In this document: piece after piece, positions 1 to 7,662 of the stretch | How positions within the stretch are numbered: position 1 is the first letter of the stretch | Layout: every line of letters starts with the position of its first letter | NCBI RefSeq assembly: GCF_001310955.1 | Contig: NZ_BAZX01000006.1 | Span: 94,656 to 158,655, forward strand | Direction: 5' to 3' | Length of the DNA: 64,000 bases | Origin: Marinifilum fragile JCM 15579 | Lineage (GTDB): Bacteria; Bacteroidota; Bacteroidia; Bacteroidales; Marinifilaceae | Program-made: the position numbers and the translations under genes | The notes under the pieces: model-generated | The model's input: only the letters and a program-made list of their open reading frames with translations | The model's database searches: none | Told to the model about the DNA's origin: nothing

Positions 1-5
1 TATTG

Positions 6-551
6 CTAATTCTTTATTACCCATTTTTGTTCAGAGAAATGGATTCGGTTAGGATCGAAATTGAATTCTTCACCATCAAATTCAATATTTAAATTAGCCA
101 TTTCTCTATACTTAACAGTGTTGGGTTTTAGTTTTTTATTGTTTTTGCTTTCTATCATTATAAATAAACCAGGCTCAAGAATTTTCCTCAATCCTCCCGA
201 TTCTATAATTAAAAGACTATCATTTGGAACGACTTTATCCAAACAGCTTAGAACCTCTCTAAGGTAATCATCTTTTGCCTGTATATAATACACTTCTTTT
301 GCTCCTGCATTTAAAAGTCTATTGCTATCTTTTTTACCTTGCTGGCGGTGTTCTTTTATAATCTGATAATTCGTGTTACTAGCAATGAATTCTGTATCTG
401 GTTTAAGCTCATGAAAATGAGGGCATATTTTAATTCCGATAACAGAATGCTTTTGTTTTAACGAATTAATAAGCTGACAAGCAAAGAGAGTCTTACCAAC
501 ATTCTGGCCATTACCAGCTAGCAGGATTATATTTTCTCTTTGAATTGTCAT
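6..551 (-). CDS. MobB-like P-loop protein, molybdenum-cofactor related
   Basis: This 181-residue protein opens with a beta strand and a Walker A P-loop (GNGQNVGKT, about residues 13-21), followed by a helix and the strand ending in KICPHFH. That arrangement matches the MobB / dethiobiotin-synthase-like SIMIBI NTPases that act as adapters in molybdopterin-guanine dinucleotide synthesis. The strand LLIIESGG resembles a Walker B region. I chose the ATG at 551; an in-frame TTG lies two codons upstream, inside the U-tract of the terminator. The gene sits directly behind a structured leader that looks like a Moco riboswitch, which independently suggests a molybdenum-cofactor role. The fold call is fairly safe; the exact substrate is inference. 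Neighbouring genes of its operon, if any, lie before base 1. Confidence 0.65.
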   Translation of the reverse strand: MTIQRENIILLAGNGQNVGKTLFACQLINSLKQKHSVIGIKICPHFHELKPDTEFIASNTNYQIIKEHRQQGKKDSNRLLNAGAKEVYYIQAKDDYLREVLSCLDKVVPNDSLLIIESGGLRKILEPGLFIMIESKNNKKLKPNTVKYREMANLNIEFDGEEFNFDPNRIHFSEQKWVIKN

Positions 552-555
552 ATAC

Positions 556-588
556 AAAAAACCTCCAACTTAGTGCAGAATTGGAGGC
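556..588 (-). terminator. Intrinsic terminator directly ahead of the MobB-like gene
   Basis: On the minus strand CCTCCAA (587-581) pairs with TTGGAGG (568-562) and runs straight into six U residues (561-556). The hairpin ends only five bases before the ATG of the MobB-like gene, so it can only act as a conditional terminator in that gene's own leader. Its 5' arm (ATTGGA read on the plus strand at 580-585) is also complementary to bases 657-662 of the upstream structured RNA, a plausible antiterminator pairing. Confidence 0.7.
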
Positions 589-644
589 AATGTATGGTGA
601 AACGGACATGTACCAGAGAGTACTATCAATTATCATTCACATCA

Positions 645-770
645 ATTTTGCTCCTTTCCAATTTTTGGACTTTAATCCTGCGGGAGGCAAATTCGTTTCC
701 AAATTTACCCATCGGTTTATAAATCTTGCAGTTATATTAACCTGTTTAGAGATTATAAACTCGGAGTTAT
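645..770 (-). promoter_or_regulatory. Candidate Moco (molybdenum cofactor) riboswitch aptamer
   Basis: Reading the minus strand, the leader contains CTCCGAG near its 5' end (766-760) and GGAAAGGAGC near its 3' end (659-650), which can close with CTCC/GGAG. Between them is a ten-pair stem capped by a GAAA tetraloop (709-686), followed by GCCTCCCG. The GNRA-capped stem, GCCTCCCG and the 3' GGAGC resemble what I remember of the Moco RNA motif (RF01055). A terminator follows about 60 nt downstream and the regulated gene is MobB-like, which fits. The assignment rests on memory of the consensus plus context; a covariance-model search is needed. Bases 771-1024 otherwise show only AT-rich promoter-like DNA. 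Confidence 0.6.
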
Positions 771-1024
771 TTTAATTATTCATCGTAAAGATATTAATAT
801 TAACGAATCTACAAATGTGTATGTGTGACTAATGTAATGGTTTTGTAATGTTATCGATTGTACAAATTATTAAAGGATTGGTTGAAACTCTTGTTTTACT
901 ATGCTTTCAGACTTAATGTATTCAATTAATAAGATGAGAAGGAAAGAAAAAAAGAGGCTTATTTATAATTAGTTTTATTAAAAAATGGTTTTATTTACAA
1001 ACCGGTTAACTAAATTAATGGAAT

Positions 1025-1957
1025 ATGGGAAAGCACGGACACGATCATAAGAATGATCATGGGAACTTGAAAGGAAGAAATTTAGGAATAGCCATTTTAC
1101 TAAATGTTGGAATAACTGTAGCTCAGGTGGTAGGTGGTTTTATTTCAGGAAGTTTGGCCTTATTGTCAGATGCTTTACACAACTTCTCAGATGTTTTAGC
1201 ATTGGTTATTAGTTGGTTTGCAAGTAAGTTGGCAGGAAGAAAGCAAACTGCTCGTCAGACCTTTGGATATAAACGTGCGGAAATTCTGGCTGCACTTATT
1301 AATGCTGTTTCTTTAATTGTCATCGCATTCTTTCTCCTTAAAGAGGCTGTGGAGCGTTTGGGAGAACCTCAGGAAATTCAGTCTGGACTTGTCATGATTC
1401 TTGGAGGACTTTCAATAGTGCTAAACGGGGCCAGCGTGTTATTGGTGATGAAAGATGCCAAGAATAATATCAATATGCGTTCAGCTTACCTACATTTATT
1501 AAGCGACATGATTTCTTCCATTGCGGTTGTATTGGGCGGTTTTGCCATGTACATGTGGGAGGTAAGTTGGGTAGATAGTATTCTTTCTATTGCAATTGCA
1601 CTTTATCTTGTTTATTCTAGCTGGGGATTAATTGTTGAAAGTGTAAGGATTATTATGCAGTTTGCTCCAATTCATATCAATTTAGAAGAGGTGCAACAGA
1701 AAGTAAAACTAGTTAAGAAAGTTAAAAATATTCATCATGTTCATGTTTGGCAATTGGATGATAAACAAGTCAATTTTGAGGCGCATGTCAGTTTTAATGA
1801 GGATTTGAATTTAAGTGAAGTGAACAAGGTTCTTCATGAAATCGAACATATTTTGCATGATGATTTTGAAATCAACCATGTAACCTTACAGCCCGAAATT
1901 AATGGATATTGCCAGGATGAAAGCTTGGTAAAGCAAGAAAAGCCTCATTCGCACTAA
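1025..1957 (+). CDS. Cation diffusion facilitator (CDF) family metal exporter
   Basis: A 310-residue inner-membrane protein of the CDF family, which exchanges cytosolic Zn2+ or related divalent metals for protons. The His-rich N-terminus (MGKHGHDHKNDHGN) is a metal-binding tail typical of the ZitB/CzcD branch. About six hydrophobic segments span residues 20-205. Metal-site motifs are H52-x3-D56 in helix 2 (LHNFSD) and H157-x3-D161 in helix 5 (LHLLSD). A cytoplasmic C-terminal domain rich in His follows. It is transcribed away from the MobB-like gene, and its stop codon overlaps that of the following HAD gene. The metal specificity is inferred from the family, not shown. Confidence 0.9.
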   Translation: MGKHGHDHKNDHGNLKGRNLGIAILLNVGITVAQVVGGFISGSLALLSDALHNFSDVLALVISWFASKLAGRKQTARQTFGYKRAEILAALINAVSLIVIAFFLLKEAVERLGEPQEIQSGLVMILGGLSIVLNGASVLLVMKDAKNNINMRSAYLHLLSDMISSIAVVLGGFAMYMWEVSWVDSILSIAIALYLVYSSWGLIVESVRIIMQFAPIHINLEEVQQKVKLVKKVKNIHHVHVWQLDDKQVNFEAHVSFNEDLNLSEVNKVLHEIEHILHDDFEINHVTLQPEINGYCQDESLVKQEKPHSH

Positions 1958-1967
1958 TCGAATGAGG
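1943..1967. terminator. Hairpin shared by the 3' ends of two convergent genes
   Basis: CCTCATTCG (1943-1951) and CGAATGAGG (1959-1967) form a perfect nine-pair inverted repeat with a seven-base loop. The loop contains the overlapping stop codons of the CDF gene (TAA, 1955-1957) and the HAD gene (TAG on the minus strand, 1956-1954). There is no strong T-run on the plus side and only a T-rich stretch on the minus side, so terminator function is likely but not certain. Confidence 0.45.
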
Positions 1968-2604
1968 TCATTAAATCCATTGGATTTTCCAATATTGTTT
2001 GAGCACCATTGGTAAGTAGCTCTTCCATTTCTCTAAATCCCCAAAGAACACCTACTGCATGCATGCCAGAATTTTGAGCAGTTGCCATATCAACTCCTGA
2101 ATCACCAATATACATTAGTTCCGAAGGTTCAATTCCCATTTTCTCACTAATTAAAATTGCTCCTTTAGGGTCTGGTTTTCTTGGAATATCGCCGCCAGCA
2201 CCTAAAACATATTCTAACTTCCAATTGGCAAGTAAAACCTTAACAACTTTTTGAGTCAATTCGTTTGCTTTGTTCGAGAAAACTGAAATTTTTATACCTT
2301 TTTCACTCAAAGCGTCTAATAAATCAGCGATACCAGGATACAGGCAAGTTTTTACAATGCAATTTTCATCATAAACTTTCATCATACGATCAAAGTTTTT
2401 ATCTAGTTCTTTTAGATCTCTATTTTCCAGCGGCAAAGATTTTTCAACTAAGCTTCTAATGCCTCTTCCAACAAAGGTTTTATAAGTTGCATAATTATGG
2501 GTTGGAAAATTGTTTTCTTCAAGTACTTGATTCATTGAATCAGCAATGTCTTCAATAGAATTGGCAAGTGTGCCATCAAGATCAAAAATTACTCCTTTTA
2601 TCAT
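1954..2604 (-). CDS. HAD-family phosphatase, phosphoglycolate phosphatase-like
   Basis: A 216-residue haloacid dehalogenase-superfamily hydrolase. Motif I is FDLDGT with the nucleophile and acid/base Asp at residues 8 and 10 of the chosen start. Motif II is VFSNK, motif III RKPDP and motif IV YIGDSGVD. A helical cap follows motif I, as in Gph/PGP-type phosphatases that clear 2-phosphoglycolate or similar small phosphoesters. I chose the ATG at 2604 (MIKGVIFDLDG) because family members begin just before motif I; the reading frame stays open twelve codons further up without recognisable content. The actual substrate cannot be read from sequence. Confidence 0.85.
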   Translation of the reverse strand: MIKGVIFDLDGTLANSIEDIADSMNQVLEENNFPTHNYATYKTFVGRGIRSLVEKSLPLENRDLKELDKNFDRMMKVYDENCIVKTCLYPGIADLLDALSEKGIKISVFSNKANELTQKVVKVLLANWKLEYVLGAGGDIPRKPDPKGAILISEKMGIEPSELMYIGDSGVDMATAQNSGMHAVGVLWGFREMEELLTNGAQTILENPMDLMTSFD

Positions 2605-2683
2605 GATATATGTATAATTTGAAATGCAAATATTGCACACTATATCTTTATTGCAAAATAAAAAAGGAATTCTCTTAAAAATA

Positions 2684-2714
2684 AAAGCCGGAATGAGTAT
2701 TTCAATCCGGCTTA
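2684..2714 (-). terminator. Intrinsic terminator after the secreted protein at 2733-3464
   Basis: AAGCCGGA (2685-2692) pairs with TCCGGCTT (2706-2713) as an eight-pair stem with a 13-base loop. On the minus strand it is followed by a U-rich run (bases 2684 downward). It lies about 20 bases past the stop codon at 2733. Confidence 0.75.
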
Positions 2715-2732
2715 TAACAATGTATTCTTTTT

Positions 2733-3464
2733 TTAGTGAACCTTAGATCTCAATTCGGCGTTATAATCAACCATGATATCAAACCATTCATCAATCATGT
2801 TTTGCCAGGTTCCTTTACCATACAACTTCTCATATGCATTCATGAAACCAATGTCTTGCGACCATGAATCATAACTGTCAAAATTCCAAACCAAACCAAC
2901 ATCTGCGCCACCAGGTGTATGCAGTGGATTGTTGAATACCAGAAATGCAACCCCCAGGCTTTCCGAAGTTTTCATAAGTTTCTCAGCAATGGCTTTAAAG
3001 CGATAATACTGTCCGCGCTTGATATCAACAGCCCAAGCTTCATAATGCTTTGCGTTTTTTACCAGATCCATACCAAAAGACAGTTTCTCGTTGAAGTTCC
3101 ATAAATTTACAGCTCCATATTTCTCAACTAAGGGTTCAATGTTCTTATCCCAGTCTTCGTCATGTCCATTTTGTTTTGTCGGACGGTTATCAAGTGCAGC
3201 ATAAGTTGTAGGTCCCATGATCCAAACATACCATCCGGCTTTTTCGCCATAGTCTACTATTCTTAAGCCTGCTACATGATCTCCTTCGGGATGAAACTTA
3301 TCATTATGAGCTTTTATCGCTTTCTCAAATTTATCAGACATTCCTCGTTTAGGTAGAATATATACACTTTCCACCACAATGGTTTTTTTCTCTTCCTTCT
3401 CCTGGCCAAATGCAACAAGTGTGCAAAGTAGTATTAAGCCTAGGACTAAACTCTTCTTCTTCAT
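2733..3464 (-). CDS. Secreted protein of unknown function
   Basis: A 243-residue protein with a clear signal peptide (MKKKSLVLGLILLCTLVAFG, cleavage near GQ). I chose the ATG at 3464 because it places the Lys-rich n-region directly before the hydrophobic core; ten more in-frame codons upstream add nothing signal-like. The mature part has two alpha/beta segments (VVESVYILPKRG, then YEAWAVDIKRGQ) that look like repeated ferredoxin-like units with many Trp and Tyr residues, reminiscent of dimeric alpha-beta barrel proteins. I do not recognise a catalytic motif. It stands alone between its own terminator and the threonine leader region. Function is unknown. Confidence 0.75.
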   Translation of the reverse strand: MKKKSLVLGLILLCTLVAFGQEKEEKKTIVVESVYILPKRGMSDKFEKAIKAHNDKFHPEGDHVAGLRIVDYGEKAGWYVWIMGPTTYAALDNRPTKQNGHDEDWDKNIEPLVEKYGAVNLWNFNEKLSFGMDLVKNAKHYEAWAVDIKRGQYYRFKAIAEKLMKTSESLGVAFLVFNNPLHTPGGADVGLVWNFDSYDSWSQDIGFMNAYEKLYGKGTWQNMIDEWFDIMVDYNAELRSKVH

Positions 3465-3758
3465 GATAAATATGTTTTTAGTGAATATCCCCAAATTTAC
3501 GACAATTATTTGGAAAGAATCTAATTAAGATTTCTTAAACGATGGAAAATCAAGCAGATAAGAGTTTGGTTGTTTGAGTGTAGATGTGATCTGTTTGAAT
3601 GTTGAGTTCGATTTGAACAGGACTATGATACTATCGATATCCTGATCATGATGCTACCGCTAACAAGAGTAGGATACAGTCGACAGCAGGGGTATGATAT
3701 AAATTTCATATTATTTGGAATGTTTTTAATTGATCTCAGGTTAATTGCAAAAAATCTT

Positions 3759-3766
3759 TATCTTTG
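3759..3766 (+). promoter_or_regulatory. thrAp: Bacteroidota -7 promoter element for the threonine leader
   Basis: TATCTTTG matches the Bacteroidota -7 consensus TAnnTTTG and lies 30 bases before the leader-peptide start. No TTG -33 element sits at the preferred 17-23 base spacing (the nearest are at 3730-3732 and 3745-3747), so the call rests on the -7 element and position. Bases 3495-3758 upstream show nothing I can assign. Confidence 0.45.
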
Positions 3767-3795
3767 ATGCTCACAACGAAAAGTAATATTCGCTA

Positions 3796-3903
3796 ATGCA
3801 TAAAATGACAAACATAGCTATGATGAACATGCCATTTATCGGTATGTGCGGTGCTATGGGCATTATTGTTATTACTACCACCACAACTACGGGGACCCTT
3901 TAG
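3796..3903 (+). CDS. thrL: Threonine operon leader peptide (attenuation)
   Basis: A 35-codon open frame begins with ATG at 3796 and ends with TAG at 3901-3903. Its C-terminal part reads GIIVITTTTTTGTL, with six consecutive Thr codons. The N-terminal part is rich in Met (seven in all) and Ile. Thr- and Ile-rich peptides of this kind precede thrABC in enterobacteria, where ribosome stalling on Thr codons controls termination. Here it lies 308 bases before thrA on the same strand and behind a -7 promoter element. The Met content is unusual; Met is another end product of the aspartate pathway. The peptide is below usual gene-calling length. The coding call is strong by composition, while control of thrA is inference from position. 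Confidence 0.7.
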   Translation: MHKMTNIAMMNMPFIGMCGAMGIIVITTTTTTGTL

Positions 3904-3938
3904 GGGTCTATATTATTACATATCACCAAAGGTGGGTA
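3875..3938 (+). promoter_or_regulatory. Candidate attenuator structures over the threonine leader stop
   Basis: GACCC (3894-3898) pairs with GGGTC (3904-3908) around the leader stop codon. A second small hairpin is CACC (3924-3927) with GGTG (3931-3934). Alternatively, the Thr-codon segment TACCACC (3876-3882) can pair with 3931-3938 with one bulged G, which is mutually exclusive with the second hairpin. No classical GC-rich stem followed by a T-run is visible, so the exact switch (intrinsic, Rho-dependent or other) is unresolved. The remaining leader (3939-4211) is AT-rich and holds a TGATGAT / ATCATCA inverted repeat but nothing more I can assign. Confidence 0.4.
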
Positions 3939-4211
3939 TTATCATACTCAAAAAGTACATAGAAATATTTGTGCCTGATTGCTTATTATGTCGTAAATTC
4001 ATTTGTGCGATATGAATAACGCTAATTATCAAATAACTATAACCATTATATAATCATTGATGATGGAATCAACATTTGTAGGGAGAGGAAATCATCAGAA
4101 CGAATCAAGGAAATGAAACGTCCGTTCCTAAATAAATTATGAGCTCACATTTAAACATCATTATTCAGGAATGGTAAGTTCCATCTGGCCTTAAAATAAA
4201 ATAATAAGCAG

Positions 4212-6647
4212 ATGAAAGTTTTAAAATTTGGAGGAAGCTCGGTAGCCAATGCAGAAAGCTGTAATAGGGTGAAAGAGATTGTTAAGAAGAATCAAAAAAG
4301 CTGTAAGCAAGTTGTAGTTGTGTCGGCTTTTGGAGGTGTTACTGATGAATTGGAACGCTGTATTACTTTGGCAAGTAAAAGAGACAAGGAGTATAAAGAG
4401 GTTCTGGAGAGGTTAAAACAGAGACACCAAGATATGATTCAGAAGCTTGGATTAAGTGGCAATCTGAATGAAAAGATCAATGCAAAATTTGAAGAAATAT
4501 CAGAGCTTTTACAAGGGGTTTATTTGTTGGAAGATATTTCGGAAAAAGTTCGTAGTGTTGTATTGGGTTCAGGGGAATTGTTGTCTTCGGCAATTCTATC
4601 GGAATTCTTTAAAAGTGATGGGCTGCAAACAGTGTATTTCGATTCCAGAGAATACATCAAAACACAAAATGGGAAAGGGGTTTATTTAAATGCTGAACAA
4701 ACCAACCTAAATCTTGAATCAATAAAGAAAAAAGAATTTGAAGTTGCATTGTTTCCTGGATTTGTAGCTTCAGGAGCCAAAGGAGAGATGACGCTTCTGG
4801 GACGTGGAGGTTCTGATTATACCGCATCAATTTTGGCTGCTGGATTGGGGTGTTCCGAATTGGAAATTTGGACAGATGTGAGCGGTATGTATACTGCTGA
4901 TCCTCGATTTGTTTCCCAAGCTTTGCCTATCGAAAGAATGTCATTTCAAGAAGCTATCGAATTGTCGCACTTCGGAGCTAAAGTGATTTATCCTCCAACT
5001 TTAATTCCTGTAGTGCAAAATCAAATTGATGTAAGAATTAAAAATACTTTCGAACCCGATGATGAGGGAACTTTAATCAGCAAAACACCTGGAGAAGTTC
5101 GCTCGGTTGTTCGTGGTTTATCGTCGATTAACGATATTAATTTGTTTACGCTTTCGGGGAGCGGTGTCATGGGAATTAGCGGATTTGCTTCTCGATTTTT
5201 TACAAGTTTGGCGCAAAATGAGATTAATGTCGTGTTGATTACACAGGCATCGTCGGAACATAGTATCAGTGTAGGTATTCACAAAGATGATACAGAGTTG
5301 GCCATGGAAGCATTGTGCGAAGAATTCGAAATGGAAATCAGAATGAATCTGGTGAATGAACCATTGGTTGAAGAGAATCTATCCATTGTGGCCATTGTTG
5401 GCGAAGATATGGGATTCACTCCGGGTATTTCAGGCAAAGTGTTTAGCGTTCTTGGCAAGAATGGTGTTAATATTAGGGCAATGGCTCAAGGCGGAAATGA
5501 AATGAACCTTACATTCATGGTTCGTACCAAGGATATTAAAAAGGTGCTAAACGTAATACATGAAGAGTTTTTCGATACGACTTACAAAAAGGTGAACTTA
5601 TACATTGCAGGAGTTGGGAATGTAGGTGGTAAGCTTCTTGAATTCATTAAAAATCAATATAAACATCTTTTGGAAGAAAAAGGCTTGCAATTAATTGTTA
5701 GGGCAGTAACCAACAGTAGAAAAATGTTCTTTGCAGAAGATGAGAGTTTGCTTGAAAATTGGGAAGACAAATTGGATAAGTATGGTGTTCAGGCAGATTT
5801 ACAGGAGTTTGTTCGCCTAATGGATCAATCGAACCTGAGAAATCGAATTTTTGTTGATATTACAGCTAGCGATAAGGTAAGCGAAGTGTATGAGCAGATA
5901 TTGAATTCTACAGTTGCAATTGTGGCTTGTAATAAAATAGCGGCATCTTCTAATTACGAGAACTATAGTAAAATAAAAGCTGCAGCTAAAAAGCACAATG
6001 TTGAATTCATGTTCGAAAGTAATGTTGGTGCAGGTTTACCAGTAATCAGTACCATTAATAGTTTGGTAAACACAGGTGATGAAATTGTTGGGATTGATGC
6101 GGTCGTTTCAGGTAGCTTAAATTTTATCATGAATGAATTTAATAAAGGTTGTTCATTTGTGGAAGCTGTAAAAATGGCCATGGAGCAAGGATTTACTGAA
6201 CCTGATCCTAAAATTGATTTGAGTGGAATGGATGTGTTGAGAAAACTATTGATCTTATCACGAGAAGCAGGTTATCAATTGGAAGAAAATGAAGTGGAGC
6301 ATCAACCAATGATTCCTGAATCATGCCTGCAAGGAAATTCTGCCGAAGAACTGTTAACGGCTTTGGAATCCAATAATGATTACTTTGAAGCTTGGAGAGA
6401 AGTAATGAAAGAGAAAAATGTTCGATTTAGATATATCGCTTCCTTTAAAGATGGAAAAGCAAATGTGAGTTTGAAGGAAGTAAGCCCTGATCATCCGTTT
6501 TACGATATTCATGGTAAGGATAATGTGATTTCGCTAAACACCAAATGGTATGACGATCAGCCTTTAATTATTAAAGGAGCTGGTGCTGGAGCTGAGGTTA
6601 CGGCATCGGGTATTTTTGGTGATATTATAAGAATTAGCAGAAATTAA
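4212..6647 (+). CDS. thrA: Bifunctional aspartokinase / homoserine dehydrogenase
   Basis: An 811-residue fusion enzyme of the aspartate pathway. The N-terminal aspartokinase (about residues 1-285) starts with the kinase motif KFGGSSVA and makes aspartyl phosphate. Regulatory ACT domains follow (about 310-455, including FTPGISGKVFSVLG). The homoserine dehydrogenase starts near residue 460 with the dinucleotide-binding sequence IAGVGNVGGKL and contains the family's SNVGAGLPVI and SGSLNFIMN segments. Length matches E. coli ThrA/MetL (about 810-820). It is the first gene of thrA-thrB-thrC, with a 10-base gap to the longest thrB frame, and lies behind the leader peptide. The ACT domains imply feedback by an end product; which amino acid is not determinable here. 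Confidence 0.97.
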   Translation: MKVLKFGGSSVANAESCNRVKEIVKKNQKSCKQVVVVSAFGGVTDELERCITLASKRDKEYKEVLERLKQRHQDMIQKLGLSGNLNEKINAKFEEISELLQGVYLLEDISEKVRSVVLGSGELLSSAILSEFFKSDGLQTVYFDSREYIKTQNGKGVYLNAEQTNLNLESIKKKEFEVALFPGFVASGAKGEMTLLGRGGSDYTASILAAGLGCSELEIWTDVSGMYTADPRFVSQALPIERMSFQEAIELSHFGAKVIYPPTLIPVVQNQIDVRIKNTFEPDDEGTLISKTPGEVRSVVRGLSSINDINLFTLSGSGVMGISGFASRFFTSLAQNEINVVLITQASSEHSISVGIHKDDTELAMEALCEEFEMEIRMNLVNEPLVEENLSIVAIVGEDMGFTPGISGKVFSVLGKNGVNIRAMAQGGNEMNLTFMVRTKDIKKVLNVIHEEFFDTTYKKVNLYIAGVGNVGGKLLEFIKNQYKHLLEEKGLQLIVRAVTNSRKMFFAEDESLLENWEDKLDKYGVQADLQEFVRLMDQSNLRNRIFVDITASDKVSEVYEQILNSTVAIVACNKIAASSNYENYSKIKAAAKKHNVEFMFESNVGAGLPVISTINSLVNTGDEIVGIDAVVSGSLNFIMNEFNKGCSFVEAVKMAMEQGFTEPDPKIDLSGMDVLRKLLILSREAGYQLEENEVEHQPMIPESCLQGNSAEELLTALESNNDYFEAWREVMKEKNVRFRYIASFKDGKANVSLKEVSPDHPFYDIHGKDNVISLNTKWYDDQPLIIKGAGAGAEVTASGIFGDIIRISRN

Positions 6648-6714
6648 TTGAGGTAGAATGGATCGTAAATCAGAAAACTATTGTATACAAGACAATAGTA
6701 AAAAAATGAATAAG

Positions 6715-7641
6715 ATGTCAGAAGAAGTTAAAGTGTTTGCACCCGGAAGTGTTTCAAATGTAGGGTGTGGTTTCGATATATTGGGATTTGCCATTGATGG
6801 AGTTGGTGATGAAATGATTCTTAAAAAGAATGATGAAAATGAGATCAGGATCAATCCTGTGAATGGATATGAGAGCTTGCCAACCGACCCAAAGAAAAAT
6901 GTTGCAGGAGTAGCCATTCAAGCATTGTTGGATGATCTGGGAAGTGATCAGGGATTTGATGTTGAGATTGTAAAGAATATAAAACCTGGAAGTGGTATTG
7001 GTTCAAGTGCTGCAAGTGCTGCTGGAGCTGTTGTTGCGGCCAATGAATTATTGGGGAGACCCTATTCGAGAATGCAATTGGTAGATTTTGCCATGAAAGG
7101 TGAAGAGGTTGCTTCAGGAGATATTCATGCCGATAATGTTGCTCCAGCTACGTTGGGAGGTTTTTGTTTGATTCGAGGATATAACCCATTGGATGTTATT
7201 CATATTGAGCCACCAAAAGATCTATGGTGTGTGGTCATTCATCCGCAAATTGAAATTAAAACCAAAGAATCAAGAGAGCTTCTTTCTCCTGAAATCCCTC
7301 TGAAAAAGGCCATTCGTCAGTGGGGAAATGTTGCAGGTTTGATGTCTGGCCTTTATACTTCAAATTATGAGCTAATAGGTCGATCACTGGAAGATCATAT
7401 TATTGAACCACAAAGAAAAGTTTTGATTCCTGAGTTTGATGAACTGAAACTATCGGTGATGGAAGCAGGAGCTTTAGGTTGTAGTATTTCTGGTTCGGGA
7501 CCATCGGTATTTGCATTGGCAAATGGAAGAGAAACAGCAGATGTAATTGCTGGTGCTATGGATACTGTATTCAGAAGAACAGAATTGGACTATAAGATTT
7601 ATGTGTCGAAAGTGAGTGAGGGAGGAGTTAAAATCTTATAA
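6715..7641 (+). CDS. thrB: Homoserine kinase (GHMP family)
   Basis: This protein of about 308 residues phosphorylates homoserine to O-phosphohomoserine, the middle step of threonine synthesis. It starts with VFAPGSVSNVGCGFDILG, the usual N-terminal strand of ThrB. The GHMP ATP-binding motif is PGSGIGSSAASAAGA and a C-terminal GHMP segment is GCSISGSGPSVFA. I chose the ATG at 6715 (MSEEVKVF); 6706 is equally possible, and the frame is open to 6658 with an atypical extension. Some Bacteroides carry a phosphoglycerate-mutase-like gene at this place in the operon instead, so a true GHMP kinase is worth noting. Spacing to thrC is about 20 bases, so the three genes are probably one transcript. Confidence 0.94.
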   Translation: MSEEVKVFAPGSVSNVGCGFDILGFAIDGVGDEMILKKNDENEIRINPVNGYESLPTDPKKNVAGVAIQALLDDLGSDQGFDVEIVKNIKPGSGIGSSAASAAGAVVAANELLGRPYSRMQLVDFAMKGEEVASGDIHADNVAPATLGGFCLIRGYNPLDVIHIEPPKDLWCVVIHPQIEIKTKESRELLSPEIPLKKAIRQWGNVAGLMSGLYTSNYELIGRSLEDHIIEPQRKVLIPEFDELKLSVMEAGALGCSISGSGPSVFALANGRETADVIAGAMDTVFRRTELDYKIYVSKVSEGGVKIL

Positions 7642-7662
7642 CCAGAAAAACATTGAATGATA

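Noticed and set aside
540..775. Two overlapping plus-strand open frames (60 and 76 codons)
   Set aside because: They lie across the riboswitch and terminator of the minus-strand MobB-like gene and have no family-like composition.
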